Shown here: positions 8,854 to 17,154 of the stretch, in pieces | Layout of the letters: every line of letters begins with the position of its first letter | How positions within the stretch are numbered: position 1 is the first letter of the stretch | NCBI GenBank assembly: GCA_014360685.1 | Contig: JACIXB010000030.1 | Coordinates: forward strand, 1 to 59,340 | Direction of reading: 5' to 3' | Source of the DNA: Actinomycetota bacterium | Lineage (GTDB): Bacteria > Actinomycetota > Geothermincolia > Geothermincolales > RBG-13-55-18 | Length of the DNA: 59,340 nucleotides | The notes under the pieces: generated by a model | The model's input: the letters and a program-made list of their open reading frames with translations, nothing else | What the model was told of the DNA's origin: nothing | The model's database searches: none | Position numbers and translations under genes: made by a program

Positions 8854-9195
8854 CTACACCACCGCCAGCTGGTGCAGCCTCACCGGGTCCCTGCAAGGCT
8901 CCGGTTCCATGCGGAATATGGCGCAGAAGGTTCCCTCCCCCTGGAAGACGCGCCGCCACTCCTCCAGGGTGGTGCGCATGACGGCTTGGGCCCAGGGGTC
9001 CCTTCCCTTCTCCAGGCGCATGCCCTCCCTGGAGATGTGCAGGGTGTAGGATTCATCCCCTCGGACTTCAAGGACTATCCTGCGGTGGAGAAGGTCGTCG
9101 ATGATGCCCATCTGGACCATGAGTGGGGTGAGGCCGCTCCACCTTTCCGCCACCTCTTCCAGGCTCTTCCCCAGGTAACATGCCGCCTCGCTCAT
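8854..9195 (-). CDS. Small SCP2-like protein, apparently shortened by an in-frame TAG
   Basis: The 113-residue product resembles the SCP2 lipid-binding fold: strand pattern DESYTLHISREGM, then the G/A-rich end EGTFCAIFRMEPEPCRDPVRL. The assignment is tentative. The start has AAAGGAG six bases upstream of ATG, which is a good site although it lies inside the end of the upstream hydrolase gene (128-bp overlap). After the TAG at 8854-8856 the same frame stays open for 25 more codons and ends in a TGA that overlaps the GTG of the MmgE/PrpD gene by four bases. This suggests that the gene originally ran to about 8776 and was truncated by a recent nonsense change (or sequence error). Confidence 0.6.
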   Translation of the reverse strand: MSEAACYLGKSLEEVAERWSGLTPLMVQMGIIDDLLHRRIVLEVRGDESYTLHISREGMRLEKGRDPWAQAVMRTTLEEWRRVFQGEGTFCAIFRMEPEPCRDPVRLHQLAVV

Positions 9196-10294
9196 GCCTC
9201 GCTCCTTTCACGAACCCCTCCTCGTCGCGCCGGGCCCAGTAGTCGAGAAAGCCGCGCATCACCGCCCAGTACCACCCCTCGTCGAAGCCCATGAAGGCGC
9301 AGTGGGAGCCAGTGGGAAGCACCCAGATATCCAGGTTGGGATTATCGCGGGCGGCCCGGCGCAGTTCCTCCATCTCCTCCACCGGGCATACCGGGTCGTC
9401 CTCGGCATGCACTATAAGCACCGGGTGCTCCACCCGGTCCACGAAGTTCCGGGGGCTGGAGAGGGCATAGATGGCCTCCTCACTCTTCCCGTAATGGGGT
9501 GCCACCACCTCCCGCACGTAGCGCCGGAAATCCGGGGAAAAGGGCCGGTCACCCAGGGTGGCCACCATCTCTTCCTTTCCCCGGCGCAGCATCTCCAGGC
9601 GCCTTATCTCGGTCAGGAAAACGAAGGCCGCGTAATAGGGAAAGAAGGGGTCATTCACGGGAGGCCTGCGGCTGAATCGGGACACTATCACCTCCATGGA
9701 GGCGAACCCGCTCCAGGCGATGATTCCCCCGGTGATGTAGGCGTAGAGGTCGTTCTGGTAAGCCGCGTTCAGGACCGCGCTCGCGCCCAGGCTGTAGCCC
9801 ACCGCTCCCACGCTGGTAACTTCTTCCATCCCACCCAGGAAGCGGCAGGCGCCCAGGATGTCCTGTCCCTCCTTCCACCCGCCCGTGGAGGGAGCGTGGG
9901 AGAGGTCCCGGCTCTCGCCGAAGTCGCGCAGGTCCAGGGCCAGGACGTTGTAATTCCATTCCGAGTAGGCCTTGAGGGCCGCCTCCATGATGTAGTTCTT
10001 GTTCTTGGAACCGTGGAAGCCGTGGCAGAAGACCACCCCGGGGCGCTTCTCGCCGTCCCGGTGCAACCCCAGGATCCCCACCAGGGGCGTATCGTCCAGG
10101 CTGGGGAACGCTACCTTCTCGAAGTTCTCGGGATATGGATGGGGGCCCTCCGGCCTGGCGCCCAGGATGTCCGTGCTTATCCTGGAAAAGTCCGGCGAGT
10201 AGGCCTCGGCGAGGGCCAGGAGGCGCGGCCTGCGCGGCACGAAGGGTATCTCGCGCAGTTCCTCGCCAATCTCTTTCACGCTCTTTCCGGACAT
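9068..10294 (-). CDS. Alpha/beta hydrolase
   Basis: A 408-residue alpha/beta-hydrolase. Visible features are the oxyanion region PGVVFCHGFHGSKNKNYI, nucleophile elbow GYSLGAS (about 163-169), an acid residue in VHAEDDPVCP and a catalytic His in PTGSHCAF. An N-terminal ~85-residue extension precedes the fold. The last ~45 residues are Gly/Pro/His-rich and overlap the next gene in another frame. They look like non-coding read-through, so the ancestral stop was probably near residue 363. Downstream genes (SCP2-like, MmgE/PrpD) overlap or follow directly, so this is the first gene of a three-gene operon. The substrate is unknown; an ester or acyl-thioester would fit the surroundings. Confidence 0.85.
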   Translation of the reverse strand: MSGKSVKEIGEELREIPFVPRRPRLLALAEAYSPDFSRISTDILGARPEGPHPYPENFEKVAFPSLDDTPLVGILGLHRDGEKRPGVVFCHGFHGSKNKNYIMEAALKAYSEWNYNVLALDLRDFGESRDLSHAPSTGGWKEGQDILGACRFLGGMEEVTSVGAVGYSLGASAVLNAAYQNDLYAYITGGIIAWSGFASMEVIVSRFSRRPPVNDPFFPYYAAFVFLTEIRRLEMLRRGKEEMVATLGDRPFSPDFRRYVREVVAPHYGKSEEAIYALSSPRNFVDRVEHPVLIVHAEDDPVCPVEEMEELRRAARDNPNLDIWVLPTGSHCAFMGFDEGWYWAVMRGFLDYWARRDEEGFVKGARHERGGMLPGEEPGRGGGKVERPHPTHGPDGHHRRPSPPQDSP

Positions 10295-10473
10295 CGTCTT
10301 CCCTCCGGGTTACGATAAATCCCGCAACGCGGGCAATCCGTCCCGTGCCCTCGCGCTCCTATCCGCCACGTTTCTTCTCGAGCCCTCGGGAAGTCGGAAG
10401 GCGGTTCGACCGCTTATGCCCCGGGCTTTGCACGTCGTCCCGTAACTCCGTCCTATTCGCCGTGATACGCAGA

Positions 10474-10944
10474 TCACCGGCCGATCTCGCCAATGCCTTC
10501 CCTGAGCTTTCCCAGGGCCGCGAAGAGGGCGGCGGCCTCCGACTCCGAAAGCCTGCCCATGATCCTCTCCCACAGCCGGGCTATTTCCGGCACCACTTTC
10601 TCCTTCAGTTCCTCCGCCAGCTCCCTCCCTTTTTCGGTCAGGGAGACGTAAACCACCCGCCTGTCCCCGCGGCAGCGCCTTCTCCTCACCAGGCCCTTGG
10701 CCTCCAGCCGGTCCACCAGGCCGGTCACCGTGCAACGGGCGCGTGAAAGCCCCTCGCTCAGCTGGCCCAGGGTCTGCGAACCCGTCTTGCTCAAGAGCAG
10801 GAGGGCCCGGAACTGGGTGAAGGTCACCCGGTTCTCGCGCAGCCACCCGGCCGCCCTCTCGTTCCAGGCCTCGGCTATTCCGGTGACCGCATCCAGCACC
10901 TTCTCGAAGCCGTCCGTCCCTTCTTCCCTTCCGCCGACCGTCAT
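10474..10944 (-). CDS. MarR family transcriptional regulator
   Basis: A MarR-type winged-helix protein (156 aa from ATG 10944). It has recognition helix QTLGQLSEGLSRARCTVTGLVDRLEAK and wing CRGDRRVVYVSLTEKGREL. The frame extends upstream to 11001, but that would run through a perfect palindrome that is better read as its operator. AGGAGG abuts the ATG at 10944, which is closer than usual, so a start a few codons further in is also possible. It is followed 180 bp on by the hydrolase-SCP2-MmgE/PrpD genes on the same strand. It probably regulates itself and those genes. Confidence 0.88.
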   Translation of the reverse strand: MTVGGREEGTDGFEKVLDAVTGIAEAWNERAAGWLRENRVTFTQFRALLLLSKTGSQTLGQLSEGLSRARCTVTGLVDRLEAKGLVRRRRCRGDRRVVYVSLTEKGRELAEELKEKVVPEIARLWERIMGRLSESEAAALFAALGKLREGIGEIGR

Positions 10945-10959
10945 CCTCCATCCTCCTAT

Positions 10960-10984
10960 TAAATATTTGTATATAAACATTTTA
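10960..10984. promoter_or_regulatory. Perfect 25-bp palindrome, likely MarR autoregulatory operator
   Basis: Arms TTGTATATAAA and TTTATATACAA (11 bp each, perfect) flank a 3-bp centre, 16 bp upstream of the MarR start. Size, AT-richness and TTG...CAA ends match many MarR operators. Binding by the adjacent MarR protein is inferred. Confidence 0.7.
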
Positions 10985-11494
10985 TATACAACAGCATTCA
11001 CGTGAAGGACGTCAACAAGGCACCACGGCCAGAGAGCCCGGCGGGTGAAAAGTCCGGGCGGCTGCCGGAGGGGTGGGTAGATAATGCCCTTTTACCGGAC
11101 CGCAATGCATCATTGGACGACAGGTCCGCAAAGGCATCCGTGGAGGGTACGTATAAAATCCAGGACCCAGGTGGTGGAAGCCATACCCGTGATGCGGGTC
11201 TCCGTTTCCGAACCCGGCTTTCGGGAGAAGCGGGAAGAAGGTCCGGGGATGCCACACCTTCTTCCCCCGTGACGGATAAGGGTCGAGGGGCGGCCCAGTC
11301 AACCCGGCGGAAAGGAGATGAAAGGAGGGAAAAGGTGCAGTCCTCCCCGCCATGGCCCGTCGCCCCGGGGAAGGGTATCGGTTAAAATTGAATCCGGATT
11401 CCCTTCATCACCTGGAAAGGGTTCTTCGGATGGCCCGTGGGGAAGAGCGGCGTCGAACCGTTTCCCTTCTCGCTGGAACACGGAGGTGACGGAC
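10985..11494. other. Intergenic region upstream of acyl-CoA ligase
   Basis: No convincing gene. The acyl-CoA ligase frame is open back to 11318, but that part is Arg/Pro/Ser-rich and has no homology-like pattern. A TATAAA-containing segment near 11152-11160 could belong to a promoter; no clear partner box is visible. Confidence 0.4.
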
Positions 11495-13174
11495 ATGTAC
11501 GAGAGACCCTGGCACCGCCACTATGACTACAACGTGCCCACCACGCTGCGCTATCCACGGCTCGGCGCCCACGAGCTCCTACAGTTACCCGCCAACGCCT
11601 ACCCGGAAAAGTCGGCCATGAACTTCTACGGGAGCGAGATGACCTTCTGGGAGCTGCGCGACCGGGCGATGCGCCTTGCCAACGCCCTGGAGGCCCTGGG
11701 GGTGAAGAAGGGGGACCGCGTGGGCCTGCACCTCCCCAACTGCCCCCAGTACGTCATCTCCTATTTCGCCACCCTGTCCCTGGGAGCCATAGTGGTGAAC
11801 CTCAACCCCCTCTACACTCCCGACGAACTGAAACGCATCGCCACCACCACCGGCCTTTCCACGTTGATAACCTTCGACATGGTGCTCCCCGTCGTCCGTT
11901 CCCTGGCCGCGGAGGTGGAGATTCCCAGGATAGTGGTGACCAGGGTCACCGACTTCATAAAGGGCATGGAGGTGAGCACCGCGGCCAGCCTGGAGCTCGA
12001 GGAAGGATGGCATCACTTCTCCTCCCTCATCGAGGGAGTGGCCAGCCCCAGGAGGATACGGGTGCAGGTAAACCCGGAGGACCCGGCCCTTATCCAGTTC
12101 ACCGGCGGGACCACCGGCGTGCCCAAGGGAGCCGTGCTTACCCATGCCAACCTGGTGGCCGGGACCCTGCAATGTTCGATGTGGGGGAACCCCACCATCT
12201 CCCTCATTCCCCCCGAGAGGCGCAGCGTTTTCGCCGTTCTTCCTTTCTTCCACGTCTACGGAAACGTTGTGGTCCTCAACTGGGCCACCTTCTGTTGCGC
12301 CACCATGATCCTCGTCCCCCGCTTCGACATAGAGGAGATCATGAACCTCCTTTCCGGTTTCCGGGAGATCACCTTCTTCCCCGCCGTTCCCACCATGATA
12401 AACGCGGTCATCAACCATCCCCGCGCCGAGGAACTGGGGCTGGACCGCAAGCTGGGGCTGCTCAACTCCGGGGCGGCTCCCATGCCCGTGGAGCTCATCG
12501 AGAAGGTCAAGGACATGGGCATCTTCTTCAGCGAGGGTTACGGGCTCTCCGAGTCCACGGCCTTGGGCATCGCCAACCCCATCCTGGGCCTGAAGAAGGC
12601 GGGGAGCATCGGCATCCCCTTCCCCGACAACGAGGTGCGCCTGGTGGACGTGGAGGAAGGGGTGGAGGAGGTCCCGCCGGGAGAGCCGGGGGAGATAGTC
12701 ATGCGCGGCCCGCTCATCATGCAGGGGTACTGGGAGAACCCGGAGGAGACCGCGGCGCAGCTCCGGGACGGCTGGCTGTACACCGGGGACATCGCCGTCC
12801 GCGACGAGGACGACTATTTCTTCATCGTGGACCGCAAGAAGGACATGATCATCGCCGGCGGGTACAACATCTACCCGCGGGAGATCGACGAGGTCCTCTT
12901 CCAGCACCCCAAGGTGGCAGAGGCGGTGGCCGTGGGCATCCCCGACGAGTACCGGGGGGAGACGGTCAAGGCCTACGTGGTGCTCAAGCCGGGAGAGGAG
13001 GCCACCGCCGAGGAGATCATCTCCTTCTGCCGGGAGAAGCTGGCCGCCTACAAGGTGCCCCGCAGCGTGGAGTTCCGGAACGAACTCCCCAAGTCGGTGG
13101 TGGGCAAGGTCCTGCGCAAGATACTCCGCGAGGAGGAGGCGAGAAAGCGGGAGGCGGGGATCACGGAAAACTGA
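11495..13174 (+). CDS. Acyl-CoA synthetase (AMP-forming fatty-acid--CoA ligase)
   Basis: The 559-residue enzyme belongs to the ANL superfamily and activates a carboxylic acid to its CoA thioester with ATP. Motifs are all present: P-loop FTGGTTGVPKGAVLTH (about 194-209), EGYGLSEST, the GWLYTGDIAVRDEDDYFFIVDR segment and the C-terminal lysine in PKSVVGKVLRK. Start ATG 11495 has GGAGG ten bases before it. It stands alone, divergent from the MarR gene and convergent with the SRPBCC gene. Length and motifs fit medium/long-chain FadD-like enzymes; exact chain length cannot be read. It would feed the beta-oxidation-like enzymes elsewhere in the window. Confidence 0.92.
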   Translation: MYERPWHRHYDYNVPTTLRYPRLGAHELLQLPANAYPEKSAMNFYGSEMTFWELRDRAMRLANALEALGVKKGDRVGLHLPNCPQYVISYFATLSLGAIVVNLNPLYTPDELKRIATTTGLSTLITFDMVLPVVRSLAAEVEIPRIVVTRVTDFIKGMEVSTAASLELEEGWHHFSSLIEGVASPRRIRVQVNPEDPALIQFTGGTTGVPKGAVLTHANLVAGTLQCSMWGNPTISLIPPERRSVFAVLPFFHVYGNVVVLNWATFCCATMILVPRFDIEEIMNLLSGFREITFFPAVPTMINAVINHPRAEELGLDRKLGLLNSGAAPMPVELIEKVKDMGIFFSEGYGLSESTALGIANPILGLKKAGSIGIPFPDNEVRLVDVEEGVEEVPPGEPGEIVMRGPLIMQGYWENPEETAAQLRDGWLYTGDIAVRDEDDYFFIVDRKKDMIIAGGYNIYPREIDEVLFQHPKVAEAVAVGIPDEYRGETVKAYVVLKPGEEATAEEIISFCREKLAAYKVPRSVEFRNELPKSVVGKVLRKILREEEARKREAGITEN

Positions 13175-13217
13175 GCGGGGACCCCCCATCCCTCTCCCCG
13201 CATGTTCCGGACGCCGC

Positions 13218-13664
13218 TCACCCGCCGGCCTCGGCGCGTTCCCGGTGCGCCCGGTTCATGGCCTGGAAGGGCACGCGGGACAACCTCTCCACTACCGGCA
13301 TGGCCAGGGGAGCGAGCAGTCCCCTGACCAACACCCCGTGCCGGAGCAGGGTGCCCCCTTCCGGCTCCGGCTCGAGTATCCAGTAATGTTCGAAGTCGAA
13401 GACCCCGGGCAGCGGTGGCCAGCCGCCCCAGCGCAGCTCCCTTTCCGGGACCACTACCCGAAGTCGGGGATGAAAGGTCCTCCCCCTCTTCCTCTCCCGG
13501 GGATGGAAGCGGACCCTCAGCCTGGCGCCCTCCCGGATATCCCCTTCCGCCCACCTGATCATGGGATTCCACTCCGGGTAGGAGGAGAGGTCGGTGAGCA
13601 CCTCCCAGGCCCGGCGAGGCGAGGCCTTGATGACTTCGCTGGTGACCATCTCCCTTTCCGGCAT
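13218..13664 (-). CDS. SRPBCC (START-like) family protein
   Basis: A 148-residue SRPBCC/polyketide-cyclase-like protein. It shows the opening ASPRRAWEVLTDLSSYPEWNPMI, the central strand RELRWGG and the terminal helix VVERLSRVPFQAMNRAHRERAE. This fold holds hydrophobic ligands in a cavity; no specific ligand can be inferred. ATG 13664 has GGAGG before it; the longer frame upstream is a shadow of the next gene. It is the last of four co-directional genes starting at 16899, 47 bp after the MBL-fold gene. Confidence 0.82.
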   Translation of the reverse strand: MPEREMVTSEVIKASPRRAWEVLTDLSSYPEWNPMIRWAEGDIREGARLRVRFHPRERKRGRTFHPRLRVVVPERELRWGGWPPLPGVFDFEHYWILEPEPEGGTLLRHGVLVRGLLAPLAMPVVERLSRVPFQAMNRAHRERAEAGG

Positions 13665-13711
13665 CTTCACACCTCCGTCTCCGGGTTCCATTTTCCCCGC
13701 TCTCTTCCCCC

Positions 13712-14515
13712 TCAATCCAGAGGGCGGCCGAGCCGATAGCGGTACTCGAACTGGTCGTGGGCAGCGATAAGTACCACGTCGTCCAGCAGGCTCCTCAGTT
13801 TCACGAGCTGGTAAAGGGCCAGCGGGAGGTTGACGTGGGCCACGGCGCGGAATCCCGCCACCCCCAGGGGGGCCCCGCTCCCCTCCCTCAACTCCTCCTT
13901 GACGTAAAAGGCGTCCCCGCAATGGAGAAGCCATCCCTCGCCGGTGTCCACCGCCACCCCGCAGTGGCCGCGGGTATGGCCTCGCAGGGGAACCAGGAAC
14001 AACCCCTCGGGAAGGCCGCGCAGGGGAATGCGCTTGAGGTCCCACCACTCCTCCCCCTCCCCTTCGTCGTAGGTCTCCCATAGAGGTCCGTGGGCGAAGT
14101 GGCAGGGCCGATACCTCTCCCTCTCCCGCGGGGTGCCCGGGGAGAGGGCCGCCTCCCTCTCCTCCTTGAGCACGTGCACCCGGGCGTGGGGAAAATCCGA
14201 CAGCCCTCCCGCGTGGTCGCGGTCCAGGTGGGTGCAGATGATGTCCCCCACCTCGCCGGGATCAAAGCCAAGCCTTTTCACCTGCTCCCGGGCGGTCAGT
14301 CCCGGTTCCATGCGGGGGTTCAGGAGGCAGGCCCCGAACCTTCCCAGGCGGAGGGGGTCGGCCACGTCAAGGGTCCCGAAACCGGTGTCCACCAGCACCA
14401 GCCGCCCCTCATCCTCCAGGAGGAGGCACAGGCAGGGAACCCGCTCCAGGTGGGGGACGAAGACCGGGGCCAGGCGGGGATGCATCAGGCCGCAGTTCAG
14501 GAAGTGGACCTTCAT
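13712..14515 (-). CDS. MBL-fold metallo-hydrolase (AHL-lactonase-like)
   Basis: The 267-residue protein has the metallo-beta-lactamase signature THLDRDHAGG (HxDxDH, about 96-105), the upstream VDTGFG strand, the third metal-ligand region PLRGHTRGHCG and the bridging Asp in LLHCGDAFY. The layout resembles N-acyl-homoserine lactonases and related lactonases, though a generic lactone or thioester hydrolase is equally possible. It is 15 bp downstream of an alpha/beta hydrolase gene and precedes the SRPBCC gene, so it belongs to that operon. Confidence 0.85.
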   Translation of the reverse strand: MKVHFLNCGLMHPRLAPVFVPHLERVPCLCLLLEDEGRLVLVDTGFGTLDVADPLRLGRFGACLLNPRMEPGLTAREQVKRLGFDPGEVGDIICTHLDRDHAGGLSDFPHARVHVLKEEREAALSPGTPRERERYRPCHFAHGPLWETYDEGEGEEWWDLKRIPLRGLPEGLFLVPLRGHTRGHCGVAVDTGEGWLLHCGDAFYVKEELREGSGAPLGVAGFRAVAHVNLPLALYQLVKLRSLLDDVVLIAAHDQFEYRYRLGRPLD

Positions 14516-14530
14516 GCGCTCCTCCCCCCT

Positions 14531-15691
14531 TCAGCGCGCCGGGACGCGCGGCGCAGCAAGACGCTCCACCAGCCACTCGAAGCTGAAGTCCAGCCATTCT
14601 CGGTAGTGCCCCATGGCGCAATGGTCGTCGTTCTCGTAGAGCTTGAGCAGGACGCGGGGTGCCCGGGTGCACAGGAGTATGGAGTCCTCGCTTCCCAGCA
14701 GCGTGTCGCGATCGCCGTTGATGACCAGGACCGGGATGCGGATGCGGCGTAAGAGATCGTTCCCCTCCAGGGAGAGGGCGCGCAACCTCTCCCCCATCTC
14801 CGCCAGGCTGCCGGCGCCGGTGACCTTCTTCAGAACCTCCACGATGATCTCCGGCGTTCCCAGGAAATTGGACATCCCGAAGGCACGGTGCAGCGGTGCC
14901 CCGCAGACCACGGCGCAGGCCAGCCGGGGACTCACCGCCGCCATCCTGGCCGCCCAGTACCCCCCGAAGCTCACCCCCACCATGGCCATGCGCTCCGCAT
15001 CCACCCGGGGATGGGCGGCGAAGCGATCGATCACCTGGGCGTAGATGCGTTCGGACTCCCCGCTCATGGGCTTACGATAGGAATAGGTCCCCGGCATCTC
15101 CATGAGGAAAACCCCCAGCGGTGCATCCCGGTATCCCAGGAGGGGCAGGGCGATCTCCTGCAGGGTCCCCTCCAGCCCGTTGGTGATGATGACCAAGGGG
15201 ACCCTCTCCTCCCCGGGGGGAAAGCGCACCATCCCTTCCACCCTCTCCCCCTCGGCCTCCAGGACCACCTTTTCCATGTGCTCGTCCACCATGGGGACCA
15301 GCCTCTCGAACAGTTCCCTGGCCTTGCGGTAGGCCTCCAGGCGGCCGGGCGAGGTTCCCGGGAAGGCACTCACCGTGTAATAGGTGATGGCCTTGATGTA
15401 CAGGTCCATGGCCTCCCGGGTCAGCTGACCCTCCCCACCGCCTGCCTCCTTCTCCGCCTTCTCCTCGTAGGAAGCGGCGATGGCGTTCCAGTACCCGCAC
15501 CACCTGGAGTCCTCGAAGGACTTCAGCTCCTCCAGCTGCCGCGAGAAGGTCGTGGCGTCCAACCCGCCCATGTTGGCGTAACGGAGGGTGAACAGCCGGG
15601 GCAGGAAACGACGCACTCCCAGCCGGGCCGCCGCCCTCTCCGTGGTCCCGGTGAGGGTGCACATGGTGACCAGGATCTCCTCAGCGATCAT
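14531..15691 (-). CDS. Alpha/beta hydrolase (dienelactone hydrolase/acyl-peptidase-like)
   Basis: A 386-residue hydrolase with an N-terminal helical cap of ~140 residues followed by the catalytic domain. The nucleophile elbow is VGVSFGGYWAARMA (about 232-245), the acid residue is in INGDRDTLLG and the histidine in NDDHCAMGHY. The arrangement resembles the FrsA/2,6-dihydropseudooxynicotine hydrolase type. It is the second gene of the four-gene run divergent from the MerR-TetR regulator; 134 bp separate it from the hydrolase gene before it. Substrate not known. Confidence 0.85.
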   Translation of the reverse strand: MIAEEILVTMCTLTGTTERAAARLGVRRFLPRLFTLRYANMGGLDATTFSRQLEELKSFEDSRWCGYWNAIAASYEEKAEKEAGGGEGQLTREAMDLYIKAITYYTVSAFPGTSPGRLEAYRKARELFERLVPMVDEHMEKVVLEAEGERVEGMVRFPPGEERVPLVIITNGLEGTLQEIALPLLGYRDAPLGVFLMEMPGTYSYRKPMSGESERIYAQVIDRFAAHPRVDAERMAMVGVSFGGYWAARMAAVSPRLACAVVCGAPLHRAFGMSNFLGTPEIIVEVLKKVTGAGSLAEMGERLRALSLEGNDLLRRIRIPVLVINGDRDTLLGSEDSILLCTRAPRVLLKLYENDDHCAMGHYREWLDFSFEWLVERLAAPRVPAR

Positions 15692-15825
15692 CTAGCCCTC
15701 CTCGTGGCCCTTGCATCATTCGCCTTACCTCTGCCGTCCTTCGCGGTTCAGCCCACCCGCCATTACCTCTCTCCCTCCCCTTTCCGAGGAGGGAGAGCAA
15801 GGCATCGCTCCCCCCGCAACTCCCG

Positions 15826-16899
15826 TCAGCTCCTCCCCTCATCATCCGTCCCTCCGCTCCCCGCGTCCTTCGCGTCCTGCCGACCCATCACCTCCCTCAA
15901 CCATTCCGCGAGGGGCGGGACGATCTCCTCCACGTAGTCGGTCATCACCAGGTGGGGAGCGTCCGGGAGGTAGAGGAACTTCTTCTTGCAACGCAGGCGG
16001 TCATAGACCCGCCGCACGTAGTCCTCGGGGAATATGTTGTCCTTCCCGGAGTGGATGACCATCACCGGCATGGTTATCTCCTCCACCCGCCTGGCCAGGG
16101 GGGTGGTGGGCAGGGAATAGAGGGCCCCCAGGCTCACCGTGGTCACCGCCAAGGGGTCCTGCCTGAGGAACTCGGCCACGTCGGGGACCAGGCGGGTAGG
16201 TTCCGCGGCCAGGTCCAGGTAGAGGGCCACGGGAACCATCAGCTTCCCCAGCGGGCACTCCATCAGCGGCTTGAACAGGGGAAGCAGGGGCATCAGGGGA
16301 CGGAAGAGGGAGGGGTTGCGGGTCATGCGATAGTTGTCCGGCTCGTCGGGCGCAATTAGGTTGTGGCACACGGCCGCCCTGAGTCGTGGCTCCGCCGCCG
16401 CGCAGTAGAAGGCGGTTATTCCCCCCTGGCTGGAGCCGGCTACCGCCACCCTGGGATTGTAACGGCGCGCCGCGTAATCAATGACCGCCCGGGTGTCCTC
16501 CACCAGCTCTCCCAGGGTGTAGACGCCCCGCCGGCCCGAGCTCATGCCGTGTCCGCGAGGATCGAACCCCACCACGTTGAAACCCCTCCGGCTCAGCTTG
16601 TACAGGAACTCCGTGTACAGCAGCGCGTAGACGCTGGTGCCGGGGACAAACACCACCACCGGGTCCTCCGGGTCACTCCGGAAATGATAGAGCCGCAGCT
16701 CCCTGTCCCCGAGGGAAAGTGACTCGTCCTCCCAGGTCCCATAGAGCTCGCCCATCCCCACCCTCTCCAGGAGGGAACGGGCATAGGCCTCTGCTTCCTC
16801 CCTTCCAGGTACCGTACGGTTCATGACCCTCAGGCTGTATGCCACCCAAGCCCCGGCTCCCAGCGCCATCCCCGTTGCCGCGAGCGTTCTCGCTTTCAA
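15826..16899 (-). CDS. Membrane-anchored alpha/beta hydrolase
   Basis: A 357-residue hydrolase with an N-terminal hydrophobic anchor (about residues 5-25, ATGMALGAGAWVAYSL). The catalytic domain shows VVVFVPGTSVY, DPRGHGMSSG, nucleophile elbow AGSSQGG, acid IHSGKDNIFP and histidine DAPHLVMTD. The order matches monoacylglycerol-lipase/lysophospholipase-like enzymes. It is the first gene of the run ending at 13218. Its upstream gap is shared with the MerR-TetR regulator and contains an operator-like palindrome. Confidence 0.87.
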   Translation of the reverse strand: MKARTLAATGMALGAGAWVAYSLRVMNRTVPGREEAEAYARSLLERVGMGELYGTWEDESLSLGDRELRLYHFRSDPEDPVVVFVPGTSVYALLYTEFLYKLSRRGFNVVGFDPRGHGMSSGRRGVYTLGELVEDTRAVIDYAARRYNPRVAVAGSSQGGITAFYCAAAEPRLRAAVCHNLIAPDEPDNYRMTRNPSLFRPLMPLLPLFKPLMECPLGKLMVPVALYLDLAAEPTRLVPDVAEFLRQDPLAVTTVSLGALYSLPTTPLARRVEEITMPVMVIHSGKDNIFPEDYVRRVYDRLRCKKKFLYLPDAPHLVMTDYVEEIVPPLAEWLREVMGRQDAKDAGSGGTDDEGRS

Positions 16900-16927
16900 C
16901 CCCCTGCCTCCTTTCGCGTCACACGAG

Positions 16928-16943
16928 ATGAGTGAATTCTCAT
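16928..16943. promoter_or_regulatory. Operator-like inverted repeat upstream of the hydrolase operon
   Basis: ATGAG-TGAATT-CTCAT, 29 bp upstream of the hydrolase start, lies inside a wider imperfect palindrome centred on GAATTC. Sites of this look are common for TetR-type regulators of fatty-acid genes. The divergent MerR-TetR fusion is the obvious candidate. Confidence 0.45.
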
Positions 16944-17081
16944 TCGTTGATTGACGAAGTTATATAAATTCAAGGGAGCCAGGATGTCAAGCGCATGCGG
17001 GACGGGGCTGAAGGAAATTCACCCGCTGTGGCGAATCGGTCCTTGATCGTCCTTCCCGGACCGCCTTTTCCCGCAGGTAGA

Positions 17082-17133
17082 AATATTGCATTATCTTCAT
17101 CAACAATATTGTTATTTTTTACATTACAATATT
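17082..17133. promoter_or_regulatory. Three CAATATT/AATATTG sites before the MerR-TetR gene
   Basis: AATATTG at 17083-17089, the 12-bp palindrome AACAATATTGTT at 17102-17113 and ACAATATT at 17126-17133 are spaced about two helical turns apart, directly upstream of the regulator start. This suggests autoregulation by the encoded protein. Confidence 0.5.
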
Positions 17134-17154
17134 CCAAGTACGAGAAGCGAGGTG

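Noticed and set aside
8854-8856. TAG read as pyrrolysine here and at 18458/18926
   Set aside because: TAG ends normal genes in this window (for example the MarR at 6797 and the flavoenzyme at 43360), and the other TAGs lie in a gene with several frameshifts.
11585-13189. A 534-codon frame antisense to the acyl-CoA ligase
   Set aside because: Shadow frame; the plus strand carries all ANL-family motifs.
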